Part shown: positions 7,819 to 16,440 of the stretch, in pieces
Layout: each line of letters opens with the position of its first letter
Numbering within the stretch: the first letter of the stretch is position 1
Source of the DNA: Saccharopolyspora erythraea
GTDB lineage: Bacteria > Actinomycetota > Actinomycetes > Mycobacteriales > Pseudonocardiaceae
Length of the DNA: 64,000 nt
Reading direction: 5' to 3'
Assembly (NCBI RefSeq): GCF_018141105.1
Contig: NZ_CP054839.1
Span: 1,488,001-1,552,000, forward strand
Translations under genes and position numbers: made by a program
The notes under the pieces: model-generated
Told to the model about the DNA's origin: nothing
Seen by the model: the letters and a program-made list of their open reading frames with translations, nothing else
The model's database searches: none

Positions 7819-8712
7819 TCAGCCGAGGCTGTGGCCCGCGCGGCGCTCGACGATCTGGACGGCGGCGCTGTGGTCGAGGTCGCCGCCGCCGGACTCGACG
7901 AGCTCCTCCATCGCCCTGGCCGCCGCCTCGAAGACCTGGTTGTCCACCACGCCCTCGGTGAGCTCGCGGATGATTCCGATGTCCTTGAGCTGCGTCCTGG
8001 CGGCGGCGCCGAGCGTGAAGTCCCGGCGCAGCATGCGGTCGCCGTGCAGCTCCAGGATGCGGCTGGCGGCGTAGCCGCCCAGCAGGGCCTCCCGCACCGC
8101 CGCCGGGTCCGCGCCCAGCGCGGACGCGGTGACCAGCGCCTCGGCGACGACCGCGATGCCCGCCGTGACGACGAGCTGGTTGCACGCCTTGGCGATCTGG
8201 CCCGCACCGGGCCCTCCGCACACCACGACCCGGCCCGCGAACGCACCGATCACCTCGTCGGTCGCGGCGACGTCGGCCTCGGTGCCGCCGACCATGACCG
8301 ACAGCGAACCCGCCCGCGCGGCGGTCGGGCCGCCGGAGACCGGCGCGTCGACGACGGCGCAGCCGCGCGCGTGCAGGTCTTCGGCCAGCGACCGCGCGTC
8401 CGCGGGCGCGCACGTGCTGGTGTCGATCACGACGAACTCCCCGCCGTCGGCGAGCAGTCCGTCGACCACCGCGGCCCGCACCTGCGGTCCCGACGGCAGC
8501 GACACGACCACCACCGGCTTCGGGCCCGCCGAGCGCAGCCGCCCGGCGAGCGCGCGCACGTCGTCGACGACCCGGATTCCCTGCTGCGCGGCCGCTTCCC
8601 GGGTGCTGTGGCTGCGCGAGGTGGCCACCACGTCCAGTCCCGCCTCGGCCATCCGCAGCGCGAGGTTCGCGCCCATCGGGCCCAGGCCGATCACACCCAC
8701 CGGCGTGCTCAT
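7819..8712 (-). CDS. NAD-binding 6-phosphogluconate/3-hydroxyisobutyrate dehydrogenase family enzyme
   Basis: 297 residues. The N-terminal Rossmann motif is GVIGLGPMGANLA (residues 6-18). The family substrate-binding signature appears as DAPVSGGPTAARAGSL. The catalytic lysine region is GQIAKACNQLV. The C-terminal helical domain is complete. These enzymes oxidise beta-hydroxyacids (3-hydroxyisobutyrate, tartronate semialdehyde, glyoxylate-type substrates). ATG at 8710-8712 has a strong GGAGGAGGA upstream. The LLM oxidoreductase is divergently transcribed 67 bases away and may share the promoter region. The exact substrate cannot be read from sequence. Confidence 0.9.
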   Translation of the reverse strand: MSTPVGVIGLGPMGANLALRMAEAGLDVVATSRSHSTREAAAQQGIRVVDDVRALAGRLRSAGPKPVVVVSLPSGPQVRAAVVDGLLADGGEFVVIDTSTCAPADARSLAEDLHARGCAVVDAPVSGGPTAARAGSLSVMVGGTEADVAATDEVIGAFAGRVVVCGGPGAGQIAKACNQLVVTAGIAVVAEALVTASALGADPAAVREALLGGYAASRILELHGDRMLRRDFTLGAAARTQLKDIGIIRELTEGVVDNQVFEAAARAMEELVESGGGDLDHSAAVQIVERRAGHSLG

Positions 8713-8779
8713 AAGGTCCTCCTCCTCGCATCGGCGTCCGACCCCGCACTGTTGCCGGTCGTCCATCCTGCACGGCAGC

Positions 8780-9685
8780 ATGGCGACCATGCGCCTCGGC
8801 CTGGCACTGCCGCAGTTCGGCCCGTTCGCCGACCCGTCCGCCGTCGCGAGCGTCGCGGCCGATGCCGAGTCGCTGGGCTTCGACTCCCTCTGGGCGGCCG
8901 AACGGGTGCACGCCCCGCTGGAGCCGGAGGATCCGTACCCGGGCGGCAACGGGGCGTTCCCCGAACTGTTCCGGGCCGGGCTCGACCCCCTGCTCACCCT
9001 CACCGTCGCCGCAACGGCCACCAGCCGCGTACGGCTCGGCACCAGCACGCTCAACGCTCCGCTGCACTCCCCGATCCACCTCGCGCGCAGCCTCGCCGGG
9101 ATCGACCGGCTCAGCGGTGGCAGGCTGGTCGCCGGGTTCGGGCTGAGCTGGTCGCGCGACGAGTACCGGGCCGTCTCCGTGCCGTGGGAGCAGCGCGGGG
9201 CGCGCCTGGACGAGACGATCGACGTGCTCGAAGCCCTGTGGTCGCCCGACCCCGTCGAGCACCGCGGCCGGTTCTGGACGATCAGCCGCGGCACCTTCGG
9301 GCCGAAGCCGGTGCAGGACCGCCCACCGCTCTACCTCGGCGGCGCCTCCCCCGCCGCGCTGCGCCGCGCCGGCCGCCGCGCCGACGGCTGGCTCGGCCTG
9401 CCGCTGCCGCCGGAGGCGTTGCAGCAGGTGCTCGCGACGCTGCGCGGTCACGCGCGGGAGGCGGGGCGGGAGCCGGTGCGCACCGCGCTGCGGATCAACC
9501 CGCAGATCCAGGACGGCCCCTCTGGCGATCCGGCGACCTCCACGGTGGAGGACGTCTGCCGATACCTGCGGCAGGTCGCCGAGATCGGGGTCGAGGAGGC
9601 GTTCATCGACCTCCAGGGCAGCGCCCGTTCGGCCGAGGAGCTGCTCGAGCTCGCGGGCCGGTTCCGCAAGACCTTCGCTTCCTGA
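8780..9685 (+). CDS. LLM-class (F420-dependent type) oxidoreductase
   Basis: About 301 residues. It starts MATMRLGLALPQFGPFAD; ATG 8789 is an equally good start and neither has a clear ribosome site. The TIM-barrel luciferase-like fold is shown by GFDSLWAAERVH, by RVRLGTSTLNAPLHSPIHLAR and by RLVAGFGLSWS followed by a (D/E)EY-type segment. Sequences like this in actinobacteria usually use F420, though FMN is possible. The substrate is unknown. The gene is divergent from the 3-hydroxyisobutyrate-type dehydrogenase. Its stop lies in a 9-bp tandem duplication (CTTCCTGAG twice, 9678-9695). Confidence 0.9.
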   Translation: MATMRLGLALPQFGPFADPSAVASVAADAESLGFDSLWAAERVHAPLEPEDPYPGGNGAFPELFRAGLDPLLTLTVAATATSRVRLGTSTLNAPLHSPIHLARSLAGIDRLSGGRLVAGFGLSWSRDEYRAVSVPWEQRGARLDETIDVLEALWSPDPVEHRGRFWTISRGTFGPKPVQDRPPLYLGGASPAALRRAGRRADGWLGLPLPPEALQQVLATLRGHAREAGREPVRTALRINPQIQDGPSGDPATSTVEDVCRYLRQVAEIGVEEAFIDLQGSARSAEELLELAGRFRKTFAS

Positions 9686-9926
9686 GCTTCCTGAGCACGA
9701 CCGACGCGCCGCAGGCGTCGACGTCGCAACCGCACCAGTCCGAGCCGACCGCACAGCCGGTCCTTGATCCTTGCAGCGGCGCCGGCCGCTTGGCCCACGC
9801 CGCGCGCACCGCCACTCGGGAGCCGACGGCCGCATCCGCACGCGTCAGCGTCGTGGCCCCGCCCGCCCGCATCGCCGCACGTCGCGCCGCGCGCGGCACC
9901 TTGCGCCCTTCGAGGGCTAGCGCACA

Positions 9927-9942
9927 TACCGTCTAGTCGGTA
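9927..9942 (+). promoter_or_regulatory. Predicted TetR operator in front of the HAD-APH-ACAD operon
   Basis: TACCGTCTAGTCGGTA is a near-palindrome (7 of 8 pairs match) centred about 20 bases before the start codon at 9954. It is a variant of the exact palindromes at 22182-22197 and 26221-26236. All three share ACCG-N6-CGGT and a similar distance to the start codon, which points to one regulator, probably the TetR encoded at 22272-22892. Confidence 0.65.
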
Positions 9943-9953
9943 CGGTCCTGAGC

Positions 9954-10619
9954 ATGGGCTCGAACGACATTCGTGCGGTGATCTTCGACTACGGCGGGGT
10001 GCTCACCACCTCCGGCCGGGCCGCGATCGCCGCGTGGACCAGGGCGGAGCGGATCAGGCCCGAGACCTACTCCGCGGCGCTGAAGGAGTGGCTGTCGCGC
10101 AGCGCCCCGCCCGGCACCCCCATCCACCGCCTGGAGACCGGGGAGATCGACGCCGAGGAGTTCAACCGGATCCTCGCCGCCCGGTTGCGCACCGAGGACG
10201 ACCTGCCGGTGTCACCCGACGGCCTGCTCGGCCGCCTGTTCGGGCACATGAGCCACGACGACGCGATGCTCGGGCTCGTGCGCGAGCTGCGCGACAGCGG
10301 CGTGCGCACCGCGCTGCTGTCCAACAGCTGGGGCAACAACTACCCGTGGGAGCTGCTGGACGAGCTGTTCGAGGTCAGCGTCATCTCCGGCCAGACCGGG
10401 ATGCGCAAGCCGCAGCCGGAGATCTACCGGCTGACCCTCGACCGACTCGGCCTGAGCCCCGCAACGGCGGTCTTCGTCGACGACGGCCGGCCGAACGTCG
10501 ACGCCGCGGCCGAGCTGGGCATGCACACCGTGCTGCACGTCGACGCCGAACGCACCCGGGGCGAGCTGACCGAGCTCCTGCCCGCACTCCAGCCCGACCA
10601 CGCCCAGGAGAGCCGATGA
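9954..10619 (+). CDS. HAD-superfamily hydrolase, ACAD10 N-terminal/YihX-like
   Basis: 221 residues. HAD motif I is IFDYGGVLT (residues 9-17), motif II is LLSNSW, the motif III lysine is in GMRKPQPEIY, and motif IV is VFVDDGRPN. Motif I has Gly where most HAD phosphatases have the second Asp (DxG rather than DxD), as in YihX-like enzymes. Its stop overlaps the start of the kinase-like gene (ATGA), and an acyl-CoA dehydrogenase follows. HAD, APH and ACAD in this order are the three domains of human ACAD10, so this is probably the free-standing equivalent of its first domain. The phosphatase substrate is unknown. Confidence 0.9.
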   Translation: MGSNDIRAVIFDYGGVLTTSGRAAIAAWTRAERIRPETYSAALKEWLSRSAPPGTPIHRLETGEIDAEEFNRILAARLRTEDDLPVSPDGLLGRLFGHMSHDDAMLGLVRELRDSGVRTALLSNSWGNNYPWELLDELFEVSVISGQTGMRKPQPEIYRLTLDRLGLSPATAVFVDDGRPNVDAAAELGMHTVLHVDAERTRGELTELLPALQPDHAQESR

Positions 10620-11638
10620 ACGAGCTGCCCGGACTCGACCTCGCCGCGCTGCGCGAGCACCTCGACGCCCAGCTGCCGGGGCTGGCGCGGGGACCGCTGA
10701 GCGCCGAGATCGTCCAAGGTGGACGGTCGAACCTGACCTACCTCGTCACCGACGGCACCGACCGGTGGGTGGTCCGCAGGCCGCCGCTCGGCCATGTGCT
10801 GGCCACCGCGCACGACATGAGCCGGGAGCACCGGGTGATGAGCGCGCTGGCGGGCACCGCCGTCCCGGTGCCCGAGACCCTGCTGCTGTGCGAGGACGAC
10901 GACGTCATCGGCGCGCCGTTCTACGTCATGCGCTACGTCCCGGGCACCGTCTACCGCAAGCCCGAGCTGACCGAGCAGCTCACCGTCGCCCAGCGCGGGG
11001 ACCTGTCGATGCAGCTGGTGGACGTGCTCGCCGACCTGCACTCGATCGACCCGGGCACGGTCGGGCTCGGCGACTTCGGCCGCCCGGAAGGCTTCCTGGA
11101 GCGGCAGGTCCGGCGCTGGAGCAAGCAGCTCGCCGCCTCGCACAGCCGCGACATCGAGGGCATCGAGGAGCTGCGCGACCGGCTGGCCGCGAGCGTGCCC
11201 GCCACCTCTCGCGCTGCGATCGTGCACGGCGACTACCGGCTGGACAACGTCATCGTCGGCGACGACCTGCGCATCACCGCGGTCCTCGACTGGGAGATGG
11301 CCACCCTCGGCGACCCGTTCACCGACCTGGGGCTGCTCGCGGTGTACTGGGAGGGCTTCGGCGGCATCCCGACGAACCCGATCGCCAAGGGCGTCGGCCC
11401 CGAGTACGACTTCCCCACCGCGCGCGAACTGCTCGACCGCTACGCCGAGCGCAGCGGCGCCGACCTGTCCGAACTGGACTGGTACGTCGGGTTCGGCTTC
11501 TTCAAGATCGCCGTGATCCTGGAAGGCATCCACTACCGCTACACCCGCAAGCAGACCGTCGGCGAGGGTTTCGACCACGTCGGCGGGCTCGTCGCACCAC
11601 TGGTCGCCCAGGGGCTGGCCGCCCTCAAGGAGGTATGA
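10616..11638 (+). CDS. APH-family phosphotransferase, ACAD10/11 kinase-domain type
   Basis: 340 residues. The aminoglycoside-phosphotransferase-like kinase motifs are clear. The N-lobe region is [10 protein letters not shown] with RWVVRRPP. The Brenner motif is [13 protein letters not shown], and the metal-binding loop is [17 protein letters not shown]. This wording matches the kinase domain of ACAD10/ACAD11 and bacterial LvaA rather than drug-resistance kinases. Known members phosphorylate the hydroxyl of 4- or 5-hydroxyacyl-CoAs. It is coupled to the HAD gene by ATGA, and the dehydrogenase start follows two bases after its stop. I infer a hydroxyacyl-CoA kinase; the substrate chain is unknown. 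Confidence 0.9.
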   Translation: MNELPGLDLAALREHLDAQLPGLARGPLSAEIVQGGRSNLTYLVTDGTDRWVVRRPPLGHVLATAHDMSREHRVMSALAGTAVPVPETLLLCEDDDVIGAPFYVMRYVPGTVYRKPELTEQLTVAQRGDLSMQLVDVLADLHSIDPGTVGLGDFGRPEGFLERQVRRWSKQLAASHSRDIEGIEELRDRLAASVPATSRAAIVHGDYRLDNVIVGDDLRITAVLDWEMATLGDPFTDLGLLAVYWEGFGGIPTNPIAKGVGPEYDFPTARELLDRYAERSGADLSELDWYVGFGFFKIAVILEGIHYRYTRKQTVGEGFDHVGGLVAPLVAQGLAALKEV

Positions 11639-11639
11639 C

Positions 11640-12848
11640 ATGGACTTCGCGTTCGACGCCCGGACCGAGGAACTGCGCGAACAGCTCTCCGCGTTCATGG
11701 ACGAGCACGTCTACCCGGCCGAGCCGGTGCTGATGCAGCAGCTCGCCGAGTCCGACGACGTGTGGGCGCACCCGCCGATCGTCGAGGAGCTCAAGGCCAA
11801 GGCCCGCGCGCAGGGCCTGTGGAACCTCTTCCTGCCCGGCGACCACGGCGCGGGCCTGACCAACCTCCAGTACGCCCCGCTGGCCGAGATCATGGGCCGC
11901 AGCCCGCGGCTGGCGCCGGAGGCGACGAACTGCTCGGCCCCCGACACCGGCAACATGGAAGTGCTGTCGATGTTCGGCACCGAGCAGCAGCGCGCGCAGT
12001 GGCTCGAGCCGCTGCTGGAAGGCGAGATCCGCTCCGCGTTCTGCATGACCGAGCCGGACGTGGCCTCCTCCGACGCCACCAACATCGGCACCCGCATCGA
12101 GCGCGACGGCGACGACTACGTCATCAACGGCCGCAAGTGGTGGTCGTCGGGCGCGATGAGCCCGCGATGCAAGATCCTCATCGTGATGGGCAAGACCGAT
12201 CCGGGCGCCGAACGGCACCGCCAGCAGAGCCAGGTGCTCGTGCCGGTCGACACCCCCGGCGTGCACGTCAAGCGCGGCATGTACGTCTTCGGCTACAGCG
12301 ACGGCGACCACGGCGGACACGCCGAGATCGTCTTCGACAACGTGCGGGTGCCGGCTTCCAACGTCATCTCCGGGGAGGGCGAGGGCTTCGCCATCGCCCA
12401 GGCCCGCCTCGGCCCGGGCCGCATCCACCACTGCATGCGCGCGATCGGCATGGCCGAGCGGGCGCTCGAGCTGATGTGCCGCCGGGTGAGCGACCGGGTG
12501 GCCTTCGGCGGTCCGATCGCCGACCAGGGCGTCGTGCAGCAGTGGATCGCCGACGCCCGTATCCGCATCGAGACGACCCGGCTGCTGGTGCTCAAGACCG
12601 CGTGGCTGATGGACACCGTCGGGAACAAGGGCGCGCACACCGAGATCCAGGCGATCAAGGTGGCGGTGCCGGAGATGGTCACCTGGGTCATCGACCGCGC
12701 CATCCAGGCCCACGGCGGCGGGGGCGTCAGCCAGGACTTCCCGCTGGCCAACCTCTACGCCCACGCCCGGACGCTGCACATCGTCGACGGACCCGACGAG
12801 GTCCACCGCCGGTCGCTGGCGCGCCGCGAGCTGAAGAAGTACCGCTGA
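11640..12848 (+). CDS. Acyl-CoA dehydrogenase, ACAD10/11-like
   Basis: 402 residues with the full N-terminal, middle beta and C-terminal helical ACAD domains. The FAD/substrate signature [15 protein letters not shown] is at about residue 135, and [12 protein letters not shown]-type residues follow. The C terminus reads IVDGPDEVH. By alignment the catalytic Glu of YEGT-type dehydrogenases is Asp383 here, as in the ACAD11 group. AAGGAGG at 11627-11633 supports the start. In ACAD10/11 this domain works with the kinase by processing the phosphorylated acyl-CoA to an enoyl-CoA. The same job is inferred here from order, coupling and the Asp. Confidence 0.92.
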   Translation: MDFAFDARTEELREQLSAFMDEHVYPAEPVLMQQLAESDDVWAHPPIVEELKAKARAQGLWNLFLPGDHGAGLTNLQYAPLAEIMGRSPRLAPEATNCSAPDTGNMEVLSMFGTEQQRAQWLEPLLEGEIRSAFCMTEPDVASSDATNIGTRIERDGDDYVINGRKWWSSGAMSPRCKILIVMGKTDPGAERHRQQSQVLVPVDTPGVHVKRGMYVFGYSDGDHGGHAEIVFDNVRVPASNVISGEGEGFAIAQARLGPGRIHHCMRAIGMAERALELMCRRVSDRVAFGGPIADQGVVQQWIADARIRIETTRLLVLKTAWLMDTVGNKGAHTEIQAIKVAVPEMVTWVIDRAIQAHGGGGVSQDFPLANLYAHARTLHIVDGPDEVHRRSLARRELKKYR

Positions 12849-12926
12849 CCCGGCGATGCGCCGGTGTGGTAATCCACCGTTGCGCAACGCCTTTCCCCCC
12901 GACGAACCGATGAAGGAGAACCACCC

Positions 12927-13688
12927 ATGCCCGAGTCCAACACCCGCGTCGCGATCGTGACGGGCGCCGCCCGGGGCATCGGCGCGGCCACCGCGAAGCG
13001 GCTGGCCTCCGACGGCCTGGCCGTCGCCGTCATCGACCTCGACGAGAAGCAGTGCGCCGACACCGTCTCGGCGATCGAGGCCGACGGCGGCCGGGCGCTG
13101 GCGGTCGGCGCCGACGTCAGCGACTCCGCGCAGGTCGACGCCGCCGTCGAGCGGGTCGCCACGGAGCTCGGCGCCCCGCTGGTGCTGGTCAACAACGCCG
13201 GTGTGCTGCGGGACAACCTGCTGTTCAAGATGTCCGAGGACGACTGGGACACCGTGATGAACGTGCACCTGCGCGGTTCGTTCCTGATGACCCGGGCGGC
13301 GCAGAAGTACATGACCGAGGCGGGGTGGGGCCGCATCGTGAACCTGTCGTCGACCTCGGCGCTGGGCAACCGCGGGCAGGCCAACTACTCCACCGCGAAG
13401 GCCGGCCTGCAGGGCTTCACCAAGACCCTGGCCATCGAGCTGGGCAAGTTCGGCGTCACCGCCAACGCCATCGCGCCCGGTTTCATCGCCACCGACATGA
13501 CCAGGGCCACCGCGGACCGCGTCGGGGTGTCCTTCGAGGACTTCACCGAGGCCGCGGTCGCCCAGATCCCGGTCGCCCGCGCCGGGCAGCCCGAGGACAT
13601 CGCCAACGCGGTGTCGTTCTTCGCGGGCGAGCAGGCCGGTTTCGTCTCCGGCCAGGTCCTCTACGTCGCGGGCGGGCCGCGGGCATGA
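12927..13688 (+). CDS. Short-chain dehydrogenase, FabG-like 3-hydroxyacyl-CoA/3-oxoacyl reductase
   Basis: 253 residues. Classic SDR motifs: TGAARGIG (residues 12-19), VNNAG, catalytic Ser in NLSSTSA, YSTAK, and APGFIATDM. The family acts with NAD(P) on 3-hydroxyacyl chains. In this operon it would oxidise the 3-hydroxyacyl-CoA formed by the MaoC hydratase at 15988. AAGGAG precedes the start. It follows the ACAD by 78 bases, a gap that contains a small GC hairpin, and its stop overlaps the next gene by ATGA. Confidence 0.93.
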   Translation: MPESNTRVAIVTGAARGIGAATAKRLASDGLAVAVIDLDEKQCADTVSAIEADGGRALAVGADVSDSAQVDAAVERVATELGAPLVLVNNAGVLRDNLLFKMSEDDWDTVMNVHLRGSFLMTRAAQKYMTEAGWGRIVNLSSTSALGNRGQANYSTAKAGLQGFTKTLAIELGKFGVTANAIAPGFIATDMTRATADRVGVSFEDFTEAAVAQIPVARAGQPEDIANAVSFFAGEQAGFVSGQVLYVAGGPRA

Positions 13689-14872
13689 GCGCGGTGACGG
13701 CCGAAGAGCTCCGCGAGCGGGTGCGGGCCTTCCTCGCCGAGCACGATCCCGCGGTCGAGGACCGCCTCGACTTCCTGCGCGCCCGCTTCGACGCGGGGCT
13801 GGCATGGGTGCACTATCCGGTCGGCCTCGGCGGGCTAGCCGCGCCGAGGCAGCTCCAGCAGGTCGTCGATGCGGAGCTGGAGGCGGCGGGCGCACCCGAC
13901 AACGACCCGCAGCGCATCGGCATCGGCCTGGGCATGGCCGCGCCGACGATCCTGAAGTTCGGCGACGACGAGCAGCGCCGCCGCTACCTGCGTCCCCTGT
14001 GGACCGGCGAGGAGGTCTGGTGCCAGCTCTTCAGCGAGCCGGGCGCCGGATCGGACCTCGCGGCGCTGTCGACGCGCGCGGTGCGCGACGGTGACGAGTG
14101 GGTCGTGGACGGGCAGAAGGTGTGGACGTCGCTGGCGCACACCGCCCGCTTCGCAATCCTGGTCGCCAGGACCGACCCCGAGCTGCCCAAGCACAAGGGG
14201 CTGACCTACTTCCTGTGCGACCTGACCGACCCGGGCGTCGAGGTGCGCCCGCTGCGCCAGATCACCGGTGAGGCCGAGTTCAACGAGGTCTTCCTGACCG
14301 GCGTGCGCATCCCCGACTCCCAGCGGCTGGGTGAGGTCGGTCAGGGCTGGCAGGTCGCGATGGGCACGCTCATGAACGAGCGGGTCGCCATCGGCGGCAG
14401 CAACACCGCGCGCGAGTCCGGGATGATCGGCGTGGTCGCCGAGCAGTGGCGGCAGCACCCGGAGCTGCGCACACCGGGTCTGCACGACCGGCTGCTGCGG
14501 CTGTGGGTGGAGGCCGAGGCGACCCGGCTGACCGGCCAGCGGCTGCGCCAGCAGCTCGCCGTCGGCAGCCCGGGGCCGGAGGGCTCGGCGGTGAAGCTGG
14601 CGTTCGCGCGGCTGAACCAGCAGATCTCCGGCTTCGAGCTGGAACTGCTCGGCGAGGCCGGGCTGACCTACGACGACTGGACGTTCCGGCGCCCGGACAC
14701 CACCGACTTCACCTCCCGCAGCGCCGGCTACCGGTACCTGCGGGCCAAGGGCAACTCCATCGAGGGCGGCACGTCGGAGGTGCTGCGCAACATCATCGCC
14801 GAGCGCATCCTCGGCCTGCCCGCCGAGCCGCGCACCGACAAGGACGTGCCGTGGAAGGAGCTGCCGCGATGA
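13685..14872 (+). CDS. Acyl-CoA dehydrogenase, catalytic subunit of a likely heteromeric pair
   Basis: 395 residues. ACAD signatures: WCQLFSEPGAGSDLA near residue 115, VDGQKVWTS near 140, and a C-terminal SIEGGTSEVLRN placing the catalytic Glu at about 360. WVHYPVGLGG near the N terminus is typical of FadE proteins in steroid and terpenoid acyl chain breakdown. The gene is coupled by ATGA on both sides, to the SDR before it and to a second ACAD after it that lacks the catalytic Glu. Such pairs form alpha2-beta2 dehydrogenases in mycobacteria (ChsE types). The acyl substrate is unknown. Confidence 0.92.
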   Translation: MSAVTAEELRERVRAFLAEHDPAVEDRLDFLRARFDAGLAWVHYPVGLGGLAAPRQLQQVVDAELEAAGAPDNDPQRIGIGLGMAAPTILKFGDDEQRRRYLRPLWTGEEVWCQLFSEPGAGSDLAALSTRAVRDGDEWVVDGQKVWTSLAHTARFAILVARTDPELPKHKGLTYFLCDLTDPGVEVRPLRQITGEAEFNEVFLTGVRIPDSQRLGEVGQGWQVAMGTLMNERVAIGGSNTARESGMIGVVAEQWRQHPELRTPGLHDRLLRLWVEAEATRLTGQRLRQQLAVGSPGPEGSAVKLAFARLNQQISGFELELLGEAGLTYDDWTFRRPDTTDFTSRSAGYRYLRAKGNSIEGGTSEVLRNIIAERILGLPAEPRTDKDVPWKELPR

Positions 14873-15978
14873 GCGCGCCGGACCTGCTCTACAGCGAGGT
14901 GGAGGAAGACCTGCGGGCAGGCGTCCGCAGGCTGCTGCGGGACCGCTGCGACTGGACGTCGGTGCTGGCCAGGTGCGAGAGCGACCAGCCCTACGACCTG
15001 GACCTGTGGCGCACGCTGGCCGGTGAGCTCGGGCTCGCGGCGCTGCTGGTGCCCGAGGAGCTCGGCGGGGCGGGCGCCAGTGCCCGCGAGCTCGGCGTGG
15101 TCGCCGAGGAGCTGGGCCGGGCGGTGGCGCCCGTGCCGTTCCTGGGCAACCTTCTGGCCACGACCGCCCTTACCGAGTGCGCTGACGCCGAGGGTGTCCG
15201 GGAGCTGCTGCCGCGGCTGTCGGACGGCTCGCTGGTCGGCACGGTCGCGGTGCCCCTGACGACGGCCCCGCACGCGCCGTTCCCGTCGGCGGTGAAGGCC
15301 GAGGGCGCGACGTTGACCGGGACCATCACGTCGGTGGTGGACCTGGAGGTCGCCGACCGCGTGCTGGTGCCCGCCACCGACGAGGACGGCCCGGCTCTGT
15401 ACCTGGTCGACACCTCGGCGGCGGGCGTCACCACCACCCCGGCGACTCCCCTCGACCTCACACGGCGGATCGGCACGCTCGACCTGAGCGCGGTGGTCGC
15501 GCAGCGCGTCGGCGGTGACGCGGTGCGCGTGCTGCGGCGCGCGCTGACCGTCGCGGCGGGCACCCTGGCCTCCGAGCAGACCGGGCTCGCCCAGCTCTGC
15601 CTGGACTCCACTGTGGAGTACGCGCTGACCCGCTACCAGTTCGGCCGCCAGATCGCGTCGTTCCAGGCCGTCAAGCACCGGCTGGCCGACCTGTGGTCGG
15701 GTGTCAGCACCGCCAGGGCCGCCGCCCGCGGCGCGGCCGACGCGCTGACCGGGTCGGGCGAGGAGACCGAGCTGGCGGTGGCAGTCGCGCAGGCGTACTG
15801 CTCGGACCTCGTCGTGCTCGCCGCCGAGGAGGCCCTGCAACTGCACGGCGGGATCGGAATGACCTGGGAGCACCCGGTGCACCTGTACCTGGGCCGGGCC
15901 AAGAGCTCGCAGCTGGCCTTCGGCATCGCCGAACGGCACCGGGCCCGCATCGCCGAACTGGTAGGACTGGAAAGCTAG
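14869..15978 (+). CDS. Acyl-CoA dehydrogenase, probable non-catalytic partner subunit
   Basis: 369 residues. The ACAD fold is recognisable from ALLVPEELGGAGASA, RYQFGRQIASFQAVKH and LQLHGGIGMTWEHPVHLY. The middle domain is weakly conserved. At the C-terminal catalytic position, where relatives have YEGT, this protein reads SQLAFGIAE, with no Glu aligned. That is the usual state of the second subunit in heterotetrameric FadE pairs, in which one chain gives the base and the other FAD contacts. Its ATG overlaps the stop of the partner gene. Alone it is unlikely to be an active dehydrogenase. Confidence 0.88.
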   Translation: MSAPDLLYSEVEEDLRAGVRRLLRDRCDWTSVLARCESDQPYDLDLWRTLAGELGLAALLVPEELGGAGASARELGVVAEELGRAVAPVPFLGNLLATTALTECADAEGVRELLPRLSDGSLVGTVAVPLTTAPHAPFPSAVKAEGATLTGTITSVVDLEVADRVLVPATDEDGPALYLVDTSAAGVTTTPATPLDLTRRIGTLDLSAVVAQRVGGDAVRVLRRALTVAAGTLASEQTGLAQLCLDSTVEYALTRYQFGRQIASFQAVKHRLADLWSGVSTARAAARGAADALTGSGEETELAVAVAQAYCSDLVVLAAEEALQLHGGIGMTWEHPVHLYLGRAKSSQLAFGIAERHRARIAELVGLES

Positions 15979-15987
15979 GAGCAACGA

Positions 15988-16440
15988 ATGCGCGTGTTCG
16001 CCAACCGGGACGAGGTCGTGGCCGCCAAAGGTGAGAAGCTCGGCACCAGCGACTGGCTGACCATCACCCAGCAGCAGGTGGACCAGTTCGCCGACGCGAC
16101 CCTGGACCACCAGTGGATCCACATCGACGCCGAGCGGGCGGCCCAGGGGCCGTTCGGCGGCACCATCGCCCACGGTTTCCTGACGCTGAGCCTGCTGCCC
16201 GCGCTCAACGCGCAGACCTACCGGTTCGAGGGCGTGAAGATGGGGATCAACTACGGGCTCAACAAGGTCCGCTTCCCGCACCCGGTGCCCGTCGGCGCCC
16301 GCGTCCGGTCGCACACCGAGCTGGCCGACGTCGCCGAGAACGACCAGGGGCTGCAGCTGACGATCAACGTCACCATCGAGATCGAGGGCGTGGACAAGCC
16401 CGCCTGCGTCGCCGAAAGCCTCTCCCGGCTGGTGTTCTGA
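15988..16440 (+). CDS. MaoC-like enoyl-CoA hydratase
   Basis: 150 residues, a single hot-dog MaoC domain. The hydratase-2 motif is FADATLDHQWIHID with Asp and His about five residues apart, then GPFGGTIAHGFLTLSLLP. These residues activate water for addition to the 2-enoyl-CoA, giving the (R)-3-hydroxyacyl-CoA. It is the last gene of the acyl-CoA operon, 9 bases after the second ACAD. With the dehydrogenases and the SDR it completes dehydrogenation, hydration and oxidation; no thiolase is encoded here, so cleavage must be done elsewhere. Confidence 0.93.
   Translation: MRVFANRDEVVAAKGEKLGTSDWLTITQQQVDQFADATLDHQWIHIDAERAAQGPFGGTIAHGFLTLSLLPALNAQTYRFEGVKMGINYGLNKVRFPHPVPVGARVRSHTELADVAENDQGLQLTINVTIEIEGVDKPACVAESLSRLVF

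Noticed and set aside
7454-9841. A long minus-strand frame (795 codons) covering the dehydrogenase and LLM region
   Set aside because: Composition is Arg/Gly/Ala-rich and lies out of frame with the real genes on both strands.
11625-13895. A 756-codon minus-strand frame across the ACAD and SDR genes
   Set aside because: Antisense shadow of well-supported genes; no motif and no ribosome site.
9954-16440. Assigning the operon to sterol side-chain breakdown because of the paired FadE genes and MaoC
   Set aside because: No ring-cleavage genes, lipid-transfer protein/DUF35 or Mce genes are present, and the HAD-APH-ACAD trio points to hydroxyacyl chains.
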